Shown here piece by piece: positions 53,043-64,000 of a stretch of 64,000 nucleotides of DNA. Under the pieces are notes generated by a model, which was given only the letters and a program-made list of their open reading frames with translations, was not told the DNA's origin and searched no databases. The DNA is taken from assembly GCA_031761405.1 (NCBI GenBank), contig JASEVX010000003.1:14560973-14624972 (forward strand), in the 5' to 3' direction. Source of the DNA: Serripes groenlandicus (taxonomy: Eukaryota; Mollusca; Bivalvia; Cardiida; Cardiidae). Each line of letters begins with the position of its first letter. Positions within the stretch are counted from its first letter, which is position 1. Position numbers and translations under genes: made by a program.

Positions 53043-54830
53043 TATTATGCATTGAAGACTCGGGCTAGTCTATACGTGTATACAGGGCAATAAGGGACCT
53101 TATTGTATATACATGTACATGCAATGAAGACTCGGGCTAGTCTATACGTGTATACAGGGCAATAAGGGACCTTATTGTATATACATGTACATGCATTGAA
53201 GACTCGGGCTAGTCTATACGTGTATACAGGGCAATAAGGGACCTTATTGTATATACATGTACATGCAATGAAGACTCGGGCTAGTCTATACGTGTATACA
53301 GGGCAATAAGGGACCTTATTGTATATACATGTACATGCATTGAAGACTCGGGCTAGTCTATACGTGTTTACAGGGCAATAAGGGACCTTATTGTATATAC
53401 ATGTACATGCTTTGAAGACTCGGGCTAGTCTATACGTGTATACAGGGCAATAAGGGACCTTATTGTATATACATGTACATGTATTGAAGAGTCGGGCTAG
53501 TCTATACCTGTATACAGGGCAATAAGGGACCTTATTGTATATACATGTACATGCAATGAAGACTCGGGCTAGTCTATACGTGTACACAGGGCAATATGGG
53601 ACCTTATTGTATATACATGTACATGCATTGAAGACTCGGGCTAGTCTATACGTGTATACAGGGCAATAAGGGACCTTATTGTATATACATGTACATGCAA
53701 TGAAGACTCGGGCTAGTCTATACGTGTATACAGTGCAATAAGGGACCTTATTGTATATACATGTACATGCAATGAAGACTCGGGCTAGTCTATACGTGTA
53801 TACAGGGCAATAAGGGACCTTATTGTATATACATGTACATGCAATGAAGACTCGGGCTAGTCTATACGTGTACACAGGGCAATAAGGGACCTTATTGTAT
53901 ATACATGTACATGCTTTGAAGACTCGGACGAGTATATACGTGTATACAGGGCAATAAGGGAACTTATTGTATATACATGTACAGGCATTGAAGACTCGGA
54001 CTAGTCTATACGTGTATACAGGGCAATAAGGGACCGTATTGTATATACATGTACATGCTTTGAAGAATCGGGCTAGTCTATACGTGTATACAGGGCGATA
54101 AGGGACCTTATGGTATATACATGTACAGGCATTGAAGACTCGGGCTAGTCTATACGTGTATACAGGGCAATAAGGGACCGTATTATATATACATGTACAT
54201 GCTTTATAGACTCGGGCTAGTCTATACGTGTATACAGGGCGACAAGGGACCTTATTGTATATACATGTACATGCATTGTATACTCGGGCTAGTCTATACG
54301 TGTATACAGGGCGATAAGGGACCTTATTGTATATACATGTACAGGCATTGAATACTCGGATGAGTATATACGTGTACACAGGGCAATACGGGAACTTATT
54401 GTATATACATGTACAGGCATTGAATACTCGGACGAGTATATACGTGTACACAGGGCAATAAGGGAACTTATTGTATATACATGTACAGGCATTGAAGACT
54501 CGGACGAGTATATACGTGTACACAGGCAATAAGGGACCTTATTGTATATACATGTACAGGCATTGAATACTCGGACGAGTATATACGTGTACACAGGCAA
54601 TAAGGGAACTTATTGTATATACATGTACAGGCATTGAAGACTCGGACGAGTATATACGTGTACATAGGCAATAAGGGAACTTATTGTATATACATGTACA
54701 GGCATTGAAGACTCGGACGAGTATATACGTGTACACAGGCAATAAGGGAACTTATTGTATATACATGTAAGGGTATTGAAGACTCGGACGAGTCTATGCG
54801 TGCAGACAGTCCGATCAGAGCCTTTGGTTT
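53043..54830. repeat. 72-bp minisatellite, about 25 units
   Basis: GCATTGAAGACTCGGGCTAG, TCTATACGTGTATACAGGGC, AATAAGGGACCTTATTGTAT, ATACATGTACAT. The left two thirds has the GGGCTAGTCTATACG version, the right third GGACGAGTATATACG with single-base deletions in CAGGGC. The 72-bp period gives a 24-residue minus-strand repeat (VYTYRLARVFNACTCIYNKV...) open for 494 codons. The units contain several small palindromes (TATACGTGTATA, GTACATGTAC). Confidence 0.97.
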
Positions 54831-55115
54831 AAATATATTTAATTCAGTTTAAGCAAATGATAAGAAACAGAACAAAATAACGGGATTAGAAAACAAGCCA
54901 AACATCCTTATATGAATTATTCTCCTTGATGGATGTATTTACATATACACATTTGCCAAAAGGATTTAGTAGGTGATATTTGTTGTCATACAATTTTCAA
55001 ATCTTTATGTTAATAATATATACCACAGATGCATACGCACTAGTCGTTTGAACTGAAAGTGCTAAAAACGTTGAAAGTTTGGTACATAACATAAACATGA
55101 TTATGTTGTTGTCAC
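54831..55115. other. Spacer without recognised features
   Basis: AT-rich, no repeat family or gene recognised. Confidence 0.45.
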
Positions 55116-55139
55116 TACGTCGCCCAGATTCCTTGAAAC

Positions 55140-55930
55140 GCAGATACATGTACACTCCTCACTACTGTTAGGTGAAGATGGTTACCAGTCTGTGTATGTA
55201 CATTCCTCACTACTGTTAGGTGAAGATGGTTACCAGTCTGTGTATGTACATTCATCACTACTGTTAGGTGAAGATGGTTACCAGTCTGTGTATGTACATT
55301 CCTCACTACTGTTAGGTATAGATGGTTACCAGTCTTTGTATGTACATTCCTCACTACTGTTAGGTATAGATGGTTACCAGTCTGTGTATGTACATTCCTC
55401 ACTACTGTTAGGTATAGATGGTTACCAGTCTGTGTATGTACATTCCTCACTACTGTTAGGTGAAGATGGTTACCAGTCTGTGTATGTACATTCATCACTA
55501 CTGTTAGGTGAAGATGGTTACCAGTCTGTGTATGTACATTCATCACTACTGTTAGGTGAAGATGGTTACCAGTCTGTGTATGTACATTCATCACTACTGT
55601 TAGGTGAAGATGGTTACCAGTCTGTGTATGTACATTCATCACTACTGTTAGGTGAAGATGGTTACCAGTCTGTGTATGTACATTCATCACTACTGATAGG
55701 TGAAGATGGTTACCAGTCTTTGTATGTACATTCCTCACTACTGTTAGGTATAGATGGTTACCAGTCTGTGTATGTACATTCCTCACTACTGTTAGGTATA
55801 GATGGTTACCAGTCTGTGTATGTACATTCCTCACTACTGTTAGGTGAAGATGGTTACCAGTCTTTGTATGTACATTCCTCACTACTGTTAGGTGAAGATG
55901 GTTACCAGTCTTTGCTGTCAGTCTGTATGT
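55140..55930. repeat. 48-bp minisatellite, about 16 units, open on both strands
   Basis: TGTATGTACATTCCTCACTA, CTGTTAGGTGAAGATGGTTA, CCAGTCTG. With a 48-bp period both strands stay open: plus SLLLGEDGYQSVYVHS and minus TQTGNHLHLTVVRNVH, for 249 and 290 codons. Units vary at GAAGAT/ATAGAT and CCTCA/CATCA in blocks. The minus frame starts outside the array (MDSNSELLTDVKHNE) but has no family I recognise. Confidence 0.96.
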
Positions 55931-56149
55931 ACATTCGGTAGATTCATTATGTTTAACGTCTGTCAACAATTCAGAATTGGAATCCATCTAGTTCTAGTCT
56001 CATATCCGGAGTAAACGAATATATAGCCTATTTTCCAAATCGCCAGACTGACTTCAAATAACTGTGCCATATTTTCTTAATTTTCTAGATGCATTTATAT
56101 GTCTCTGTCCTTACACTTTCCACTGAAATGAGTAGAACACATTGTGGTT

Positions 56150-56222
56150 AAATCCTTTATGCACATGTTTTTCTCTCCGAAAGTCGTCTGCTGCAGACGC
56201 ATCTGTAGGTGGGAAAGGGTTT
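56150..56222. mobile_element. CCCTTTCCC-family MITE, right-end remnant
   Basis: CCGAAAGTCGTCTGCTGCAG, ACGCATCTGTAGGTGGGAAA, GGGTTT. Confidence 0.6.
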
Positions 56223-56330
56223 GTTCGCGAATATAAGATTAATCGATTCATCGTTTATATAATCCTATTCTGAAAGCCCCTCCCTTTTTTAAATTATTCC
56301 AAGGAGACGCAAACCATAACACAATAATAT

Positions 56331-56586
56331 TATCCCCTTCCCACATACAACAAATCTGCAGCAGACGACTTTGAACACATGTTGTCAAAAAAATAGCAGA
56401 CGGCTTTTTGAAAACATAGTGGCGAAAGAAGAAATTGCACAAAACGTGCAATTTCTCCTTTTGCCACAATGTTTTTCCACTTTTTGTCAAAGGTTATCCA
56501 TTCAATTATGGAGATTATCTATGTTTTGACAAAATATGTTCAAAGTCGTCTGCTGCAGAATTGTCGTATGAGGGAAAGGGTAAAGC
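56331..56586. mobile_element. CCCTTTCCC-family MITE, chimeric left end
   Basis: The left end CCCTTCCCACATACAACAAA, TCTGCAGCAGACGACTTTGA runs to TTGTCAAAAAAATA and then jumps to AGCAGACGGCTTTTTGAAAA, the inner part of the opposite arm, so two left-type ends are fused. Right end GAGGGAAAGGGTAAA. Confidence 0.85.
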
Positions 56587-56611
56587 TTCTTTGTTGAATG
56601 TTTTGTGTGTG

Positions 56612-56842
56612 GTAAACCCTTTCCCACATACAACTAATTTGCAGCAGACGACTTTGAACACATCTTATCAAAAACACAAACACTCTATATATGAATGTTT
56701 ACCTAGTGACAACAGTTCTAAACATTGTGGCAAAAGGAGAAATGGCTCGTTTTGAGCAATTTCTCCTTTTGTCACAATGTTTTCAAAAGTCGTCTTTTCC
56801 AGAGGCGTCAGAAAGCGTCTGAATGTGGGAAAGGGATAAAAC
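56612..56842. mobile_element. TTAA MITE, CCCTTTCCC family
   Basis: GTAAACCCTTTCCCACATAC left, GTGGGAAAGGGATAAA right, centre GCTCGTTTTGAGC. Confidence 0.88.
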
Positions 56843-57714
56843 AAAAAGGCAGCAGAGTTCCAGTATCGATAAGGGATAGGACAGTAATTTCGATTTGTCG
56901 GCTGCACGCAAGTGACTAGATTAATATTTGTTTCGCGGTGCACCATGGGACAGGTACGAATCAAAACATTAATGGCGTCCTTGGAGACGAGTTTAACCGT
57001 GACTTCCGGTTTCTTTATACAGGTGTATTGAGTGTTTAAATTGACTCGTAAATTCGATTTATTTTAATGGATATATATCGTTAAAGACCATAATTGGTCA
57101 ATATAAGCTTGGTTTTTTACATTATGAACACGTTTGAAGGAGAATTTTGATTGCTTTAATTTGCTGGCAGGTTGATAGAACGAACAGGTGAGAAGTTTAT
57201 TTATATATTGACCACTTGTCGCTGTTATATGTTTGTCTATGTGTGTACTCGGGTACGAAAAACAGTAGCTTAAATCCGTTAACCTAAGTATGGTATTTCA
57301 CGAGTCGCTTGCTTTGTAAATATCCGAGGAAAACATATACGACCTGGAACTGTTGAATGTTTATGTTGATACAGAGTTAAAAAACAACAACATTGTTTGA
57401 AAAGGAGAAACATCGCTTTTCTTTCTTTTTCTTTTTCCATCGATGCGTTCAGCTGTTGTCAATTTTTTCGATGGAGGAAAAGGTTAATACTAGATTGTTT
57501 ATGTCACCTTGTAATGTTTACTGTGAACCTGACGTGTGCTGTCATGATATAACAGACGTATTGTGTATATGCGTTATAATCCTTGCTCTATATCCGTCAT
57601 TTAACTTTAATTATCATAACGCCATTTTGGTTAATGGTTGTTACTATTCCATAACTTCATATCGTAATAGTTTGTGGACGAATAAATCTATAAATTTACT
57701 AGAGAGAGATTGAG
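56843..57714. other. Single-copy stretch, possible promoter of an unseen gene
   Basis: CACCATGGGACAG/GTACGA near 56940 looks like a start codon in good context followed by a donor-like site, and GTGACTTCCGGTTTC near 56999 contains an ETS-type ACTTCCGG. A MITE crumb lies near 57395-57487. No downstream coding exon is visible, so this is only a candidate. Confidence 0.25.
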
Positions 57715-58940
<1,226 letters not shown>

Positions 58941-58949
58941 AAAAGATCA

Positions 58950-60885
58950 GTTTACTCTCCTAAATTTAGTCTTCTAGCGAGGAACTGGGTTACAACCACC
59001 GGGTTTCTCCCCCAAATCTCGTCATCTAGCTGGAAACAAGCGACCAACCACTGGTTTTCTCCCTCAAATCTAATCTTCTAGCTAGAAAAAAGCGACCAAC
59101 CGCTGGTTTTCTCCCCAAATCTAGTTTTCTAGCGGGGAACTGGGTTACAACCATCGGTTTTCTCCCCCAAATCTAGCTAGAAACAAACGACCAACCACTG
59201 GTTTTCTCTCCAAAATCTAATCTTCTAGCGGGGAACTGGGCAACAGCCACTGGTTTTCTCCGCCAAATCTAGTCTTCTAGCGGGGAACTGGGTAAGACTA
59301 AGAGCCACTGGTTTTCTCCGCCAAGTCTAGTCTTACAGCGGGGAACTGGGTAACAACCACTGGTTTTCTCCCCAAAATCTAGTCTTCTAGCTGGAAACAA
59401 GAACCAATGAACTGAGTAATAGCCACTGGTTTTCTCCGCCAAATCTAGTCTTCCAGCGAGGAACTGAGTAACAACCACTAAATTTCTCCCCCAAATATAT
59501 TCTTCTACCTGAGAACTGGGTAACAGCCATTGGTTGTTTTCGTCAAATCTAGTCTCTAGCGGGGAACTGGATAAGAGCGACAGGTTTTCTTCGCCAAATC
59601 TAGACTTCTAGCGGGGAACTGGGTAACAGCCACTGGTTTCCTCCACCAAATATAGTCTTGAAGCGGGGCACTAGTTAACAACCACCGTTTTTCTCTGCCA
59701 AATCTAGTCTTCTAGCGGGGAACCGGGTAACAGCCATTGGTTTTCTCCGCCAAATCTAGTCTTCAAGCGGGGAACTGGGTAACAGCCATTGGTTTTCTCC
59801 GCCAAATCTAGTCTTCAAGCGGGGAATTGGGTAATAGCCACTGGTTTTCTCCCCCAAATCTAGTCTTATAGAGGGGAACTGAGTGACAACCACTGTTTTT
59901 CTCCGCCAAATCTAGTCTTCTATCGGGGAACTGGGTAACAGCCATTGGGTTTTTCCGCCAAATCTAGTCTTCAAGCGGGGAACTGGGTAATAGCCACTGG
60001 TTTTCTCCCCCAAATCTAGTCTTATAGAGGGGAACTGAGTGACAACCACTGTTTTTCTCCGCCAAATCTAGTCTTCTATTGGGGAACTGGGTAACAGCCA
60101 TTGGTTTTCACCGCCAAATCTAGTCTTCAAGCGGGGAACTGGGTAACATAGACCGGTTTTCTCCTCCAAATCTAGTCTTATAGAGGGGAACTGAGTGACA
60201 ACCACTGTTTTACTCCGCCAAATCTAGTCTTCTATCGGGGAACTGGGTAACAGCCATTTGTTTTCTCCGCCAAATCTAGTCTTCAAGCGGGGAACTGGGT
60301 AATAGCCACTGGTTTTCTCCCCCAAATCTAGTCTTATAGAGGGGAACTGAGTGACAACCACTGTTTTTCTCCGCCAAATCTAGTTTTCTATCGGGGAACT
60401 GGGTAACAGCCATTGGTTTTCTCCGCCAAATCTAGTCTTCAAGCGGGGAACTGGGTAATAGGCACTGGTTTTCTCCCCCAAATATAGTCTTCCAGCGGGG
60501 AACTGGGTAACAATCACTGGTTTTCTCCGCCAAATCTAGTCTTCCATCGGAGAACTGGGTAACAACCACTGGTTTTCTCCCCCATATTTAGTCTTCAAGC
60601 GGGGAACTGGGTAACATCCATTGGGTTTCTCCGCCAAATCTAGTCTTCAAGCCGGGAACTGGGTAATAGCCACTGGTTTTCTCACCCAAATCTAGTCTTC
60701 CAGTGGGGAACTGGGTAACAGCCACTGGTTTTCTTCGCCAAATCTAGTCTTCCATCGGAGAACTGGGTAACAACCACTGGTTTTCTCCCCCACATTTAGT
60801 CTTCTAGCGGAAAATTGTAAAACAGTTACTGTTTTTCCCCGCAAAATCTAGTCTTCTAGCGGGAAACTGGGAAGCAACCACTGTG
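58950..60885. repeat. 52-bp minisatellite with 156-bp higher-order units
   Basis: CCGCCAAATCTAGTCTTCTA, GCGGGGAACTGGGTAACAGC, CACTGGTTTTCT, about 37 units. From about 59820 to 60480 three-unit blocks recur at about 156-bp spacing, marked by CTTATAGAGGGGAACTGAGT. Unrelated in sequence to the 52-bp array of intron 4. Confidence 0.95.
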
Positions 60886-61160
60886 GATCTGTAACATTTT
60901 ACATTGTTTTGATAAACAGTAGTATACACATTAAACACATGAACATTCTAGTTTTAATTGACACGATAAACTTACTATTATGGGAACAACCTGACACAAT
61001 TGAGATAGAAGAATTAATATATATTGATTGCTAAGTGATTAAGGCCGTTTTTAACAATATTTCAATAATATCCATACTGTCAGTTTACATACCCATGTGA
61101 AGTCTGGCTTTCTCACGCGAGTAGTCCACTAGGGCCGTAGCTTTGCAAAAAGCAATGTGT

Positions 61161-61414
61161 AGGCCGTACCGCGAGAAAATCAACATTGTGGACTCTGCGT
61201 AAAGTATCGACCCGGATCAGTCTAAGCATGCCACACAGGCCTACCCGGATATACACTTTTCGCCGCCTGTGGATTTTCTGTTTCAGGAATCACTACTCTT
61301 TACATTTACCCCCCCCCCCCCCCCCCCCCCTTAGACGGAATGTGTCGATCGGATCAGTCTGCGCGGACAGCGCAGGCTGATCTGGTCGATACATTACGCA
61401 GATGTGTATAGCCG
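61161..61414. mobile_element. Foldback element with GAGCCGTTCC-type long inverted ends
   Basis: AGGCCGTACCGCGAGAAAAT left arm, GTATCGACCCGGATCAGTCT and GCAGGCTGATCTGGTCGATA, CATTACGCAGATG right arm. The spacer contains a run of about 22 C, absent from sister copies. Confidence 0.85.
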
Positions 61415-61689
61415 CAGCTGCATTTTGGGGCATTTTTAGAAAAAAATTGTAAAAACGTGCCTACAGTGCCTAAAGGGAGCTACGCCCCTGTCCACACAAC
61501 AGTCCTTCCAATCAATCAAGTGGATTCTTTTTCAAATGACCTTTTTGCTGATATGTGGAAGATGACGCTTGTAGCATTAACCTTTGTCAAATAAATGTCT
61601 GGAAGAATGTTGGCTAGTGTTCAGATGGGATGCTCTAAAGCATGGGTATTTAATTTACTTGAGTCTATGTGGAAAAGCAGCCAGTTGCT

Positions 61690-61832
61690 TGGGAAGATTG
61701 TTGTGTGGAGTACTGGTGTGAGAAAACCAGGAGAAACATGAGTAGGTGAACTGGCCGCCGTGATATGACTGAGAAATTGTTAAAAGCGGCGTTAAACCCC
61801 AATCAATCACTCAATCAATCAATTAATTTACT
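61690..61832 (+). mobile_element. SINE, 5'-truncated
   Basis: GTGTGGAGTACTGGTGTGAG, AAAACCAGGAGAAACATGAG, GGCCGCCGTGATATGACTGA, GAAATTGTTAAAAGCGGCGT, TAAACCCC and an (AATC)n tail, the same as the 3' part of 29426-29691. Confidence 0.82.
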
Positions 61833-62007
61833 TGAACCGTGTGTTAGAATCCTAGTTGTCGGCTGCGGACTCTTCGTCATACGTCTGTATGTGGTGAATA
61901 GTCGAACAGATTACAAACATGCACCATTTCGTGAAGTAGGGTCTGTCATCGTTTGTCCAAATAAAGTCTTTCTTCAGTTTCTAATTTGATAGCAGCACAA
62001 TCCGAAA

Positions 62008-62179
62008 ATAACACATACAACAAATCTGCAGCTGACGCCTTTGAAAACATATTGTAAAAAAAATGGGAATTCTCTACAATCGAAGGAATTGAAAACATTA
62101 TGACAAAGGGAGAAATTACAACAATGTTTGCAAAAGTCGTCTGCTGCAGCAACGTCAAAAAATGTCCGTACCAGCTTAA
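62008..62179. mobile_element. CCCTTTCCC-family MITE, eroded ends
   Basis: CACATACAACAAATCTGCAG, GAAAACATTATGACAAAGGG, GTCGTCTGCTGCAGCAACGT; the right end runs into the TTAA of the next copy. Confidence 0.65.
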
Positions 62180-62329
62180 CCCTTTCCCCCATATAGACGC
62201 TTTCTGACGCCTCTGTAGCAGACGGCTTCTTGAAAACATAGTGACAAAAGAAGAAATTGCACACAACGTTGTGACAAATTACGTTCAAAGTCGTCTGCTG
62301 CAATATTGTCGTATAAGGGAAAGGGTTAA
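62176..62329. mobile_element. CCCTTTCCC-family MITE, internally deleted
   Basis: Both TTAA-flanked termini are intact (CCCTTTCCCCCATATAGACG and TATAAGGGAAAGGG) but about 80 bp after the central hairpin is missing, leaving 150 bp. Confidence 0.9.
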
Positions 62330-62334
62330 ATGAT

Positions 62335-62455
62335 ATGTACAGCTAAATATAGTGGCGATAACGTGTAAGAATGAACACCAAAATGTCTCCTCCTCCTTCC
62401 ACAAAGTGTTTAAACATTCATCCGCTGCAGAAGCGTGGTCAATATGACGGCGGTT
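62335..62455. mobile_element. MITE remnant
   Basis: CTCCTCCTCCTTCCACAAAG, CATTCATCCGCTGCAGAAGC; too worn for more. Confidence 0.35.
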
Positions 62456-62586
62456 ATCTGACGATATATTGGATATAAGCCTGATCCGGAGGTGAAGTTT
62501 GTATTGACCAAGTTATCAGTATATTGGCAGTGTTTGAATGAATGTTAACGTTGATTGAATTCCGACCTACCTACTTATATATCAAT

Positions 62587-62806
62587 AGTAACCCTCGCCA
62601 CATAAGTTGACACATCTACAGCAAACGACATTCGATAACAGAATGGAAAAAGAAGAACTTTTTCATGATGAGCATTGCTTTCTTTTGCAACACTGTTTAC
62701 AACTGTGTGCACTGTCTAAACGTTTATTTGTAGAGTTGGAATTATAGTTGTGCATGTTTTCAAAGTTATCTGCTGCAATTTTGTTGTATGTGGGAAAAGG
62801 TTATTA
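62587..62806. mobile_element. Diverged CCCTTTCCC-family MITE
   Basis: AGTAACCCTCGCCACATAAG left, GTATGTGGGAAAAGGTTATT right, TTTTCATGATGAGCATTGCT centre. Confidence 0.7.
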
Positions 62807-62844
62807 GGGCGAACCCCCCTAACCATAACCCTACAGTTTCTAGG

Positions 62845-62992
62845 TTTGGTAAATATGGTGACTCTGTCTATACACAGTAAACATGGTGACTGTCTTTATA
62901 CAGTAACAAAAGCGACTTTGTATATATACAGTAAAAATGGTGACTTTGTCTATACAGTAAGAATTGTGACTGTGTCTATATACTGTAAGCAT
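62845..62992. repeat. 30-bp tandem repeat, about five units
   Basis: ATGGTGACTCTGTCTATACA plus CAGTAAAC, unit lengths 28-31 bp. Confidence 0.85.
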
Positions 62993-62997
62993 TCTTT

Positions 62998-63112
62998 TTA
63001 ACCATTTCCAACATATAGACGCTGACCTTCGTTTATAGAGATATTCTGTTTTATTGTCAATATGTTTTCAAAGTCCTCTGCTGCAAATGTGTTGCATGTC
63101 GGAAAGGGTTAA
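62998..63112. mobile_element. CCCTTTCCC-family MITE, short (115 bp)
   Basis: TTAACCATTTCCAACATATA left and GTCGGAAAGGGTTAA right, central hairpin absent; an internal-deletion derivative. Confidence 0.8.
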
Positions 63113-63212
63113 AGCAATAGAATAGATTAAAGAAATGAAATGTGATCCAGAATCGTCTGTCAATCATTGTTGATTTAGATCAGAATGTATAGACGTGTAG
63201 GTGGATCTTTTC

Positions 63213-63423
63213 TGAACCCTCTCCCTCATGAAGACACTTTTCGACGCTTCTGCAGATTACGACATTTGAAAACAGTGTAACAATGAGCAATGTCTCCCTT
63301 TGCCATACTGTTTATAACTCTTTTTAATAAAATTACTTTCATTCATAGAGGTTTTCCAGGTTTTTGGGCAGATGTTTTAAAAATCGTCTGCTGAAGATTT
63401 GTTGTATGTGGGAAAAGTTTTAA
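63213..63423. mobile_element. Diverged CCCTTTCCC-family MITE
   Basis: TGAACCCTCTCCCTCATGAA left, GTATGTGGGAAAAGTTTTAA right; the centre is reduced to AATGAGCAATGTCTCC. Confidence 0.75.
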
Positions 63424-63504
63424 CTTCCATGAAGTTGTTTGTCGCGGATGTACACGTAGTTTCACCAAGGATGACCGAGTCATACCAAAGACCTTAAACA
63501 TGGT

Positions 63505-64000
63505 AGTAATTGTTGCCCTCCTTATCGCTGCCCTCCTTATTGCTGTCCTCCTTATTGCTGCCCTCCTTATTGCTGCCCTCCTTATTGCTGCCCTCATTAT
63601 TGCTGCCCTCCTTATTGCTGCCCACCTTATTGCTGCCCTCCTTATTGCTGCCCACCTTATTGTTGCCCTCCTTATTGCTGCCCTCCTTATTGCTGCCCTC
63701 CTTATTGCTGCCCTCCTTATTGCTGCCCACCTTATTGTTGCCCACCTTATTGCTGCCCTCCTTATCGCTGCCCACCTTATTGCTGCCCTCCTTATTGCTG
63801 CCCTCCTTATTGCTGCCCTCCTTATTGTTGCCCACCTTATTGCTGCCCTCCTTATTGCTGCCCTCCTTATTGCTGCCCTCCTTATTGCTGCCCTCCTTAT
63901 TGTTGCCCTCCTTATTGCTGCCCTCCTTATCGCTGCCCACCTTATTGCTGCCCTCCTTATTGCTGCCCTCCTTATTGCTGCCCACCTTATCGCTGCCCAC
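63505..64000. repeat. 15-bp minisatellite running off the window
   Basis: CCCTCCTTATTGCTG repeated about 33 times with variants CCCACC, ATCGC and ATTGT. Read on the minus strand it gives a Gly-Ser-Asn-Lys-Glu pentapeptide repeat (168 codons, open to the window edge). Without a flanking conserved domain I treat it as non-coding. Confidence 0.95.

Noticed and set aside
53045..54529. 494-codon minus-strand open frame as a Cys/Tyr-rich repeat protein
   Set aside because: It consists only of 72-bp minisatellite units, with no signal peptide or flanking domain and with frame-breaking deletions in the right third.
56940..57025. First exon of a new gene (ATGGGACAG/GTACGA, or ATGGCGTCCTTGGAG...)
   Set aside because: Good start context and an ETS-like site, but no further exon could be found, so the coding claim has no support.
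63494..64000. Gly-Ser-Asn-Lys-Glu pentapeptide protein
   Set aside because: A 15-bp array in all its length; no conserved part is visible in the window, although the frame leaves the window and cannot be fully judged.

Overview
This is an animal (metazoan) nuclear window. It most likely comes from a bivalve mollusc, which I infer from the repeat style: tRNA-derived SINEs with a TTGAAAGCGGCGTTAAA-type 3' region, pearl-like elements with about 175-180 bp internal tandem units, and introns filled with minisatellites. Only one gene is convincing. It is a complete plus-strand spermidine synthase (SRM) gene whose eight coding exons I assembled by hand between 4277 and 32375. All seven introns are GT..AG, the phases fit, and the reading frame is 302 codons plus stop, the same length as human SRM. 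The exons add up to 909 bases in a 28 kb locus; nearly all the rest is repeats.

Layout. 1-4276 holds a pearl-like element in reverse orientation, a palindromic array built from TACGTA and TAATTA cores, and a frameshifted minus-strand FLYWCH zinc-finger fragment just upstream of SRM. Intron 1 holds a short tandem repeat, a TTAA MITE, a SINE and a decayed minus-strand hAT/ZNF862-like coding relic. Intron 2 holds about 140 copies of a 29-bp minisatellite, interrupted by a pearl-like element. Intron 3 holds a cluster and a true concatemer of TTAA MITEs, plus a 130-bp near-perfect palindrome. Intron 4 holds a 52-bp minisatellite whose unit copies the exon 4 splice donor. Introns 5-7 hold MITEs, pearl-like elements and a 3.86-kb TTAA-flanked element inserted cleanly into a 58-bp satellite.

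Downstream of SRM (32376-64000) I find no intact host gene. The region contains more pearl-like elements, more than 20 TTAA MITEs, a degenerate LINE reverse transcriptase with a second LINE tail fragment on the opposite strand, SINEs, and a series of tandem arrays: a 28-bp array resembling a tRNA A-box, 72-bp, 48-bp, GA/GACA, 52-bp with a 156-bp higher-order period, and 15-bp. Several arrays have periods divisible by three and so create long open frames on one or both strands that I do not regard as genes.

The main novelty is the repeat biology. The dominant family is a piggyBac-like MITE (TTAA target, CCCTTTCCC terminus, almost fully palindromic). Two other MITE families share its internal plan: an AAACAATG-like block, a central GCTCGT..GAGC hairpin, and the inverse block. 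At SRM itself, exon boundaries appear to have seeded tandem duplication (exon 2 on both sides, exon 4 donor), so that decoy splice sites surround the real ones.
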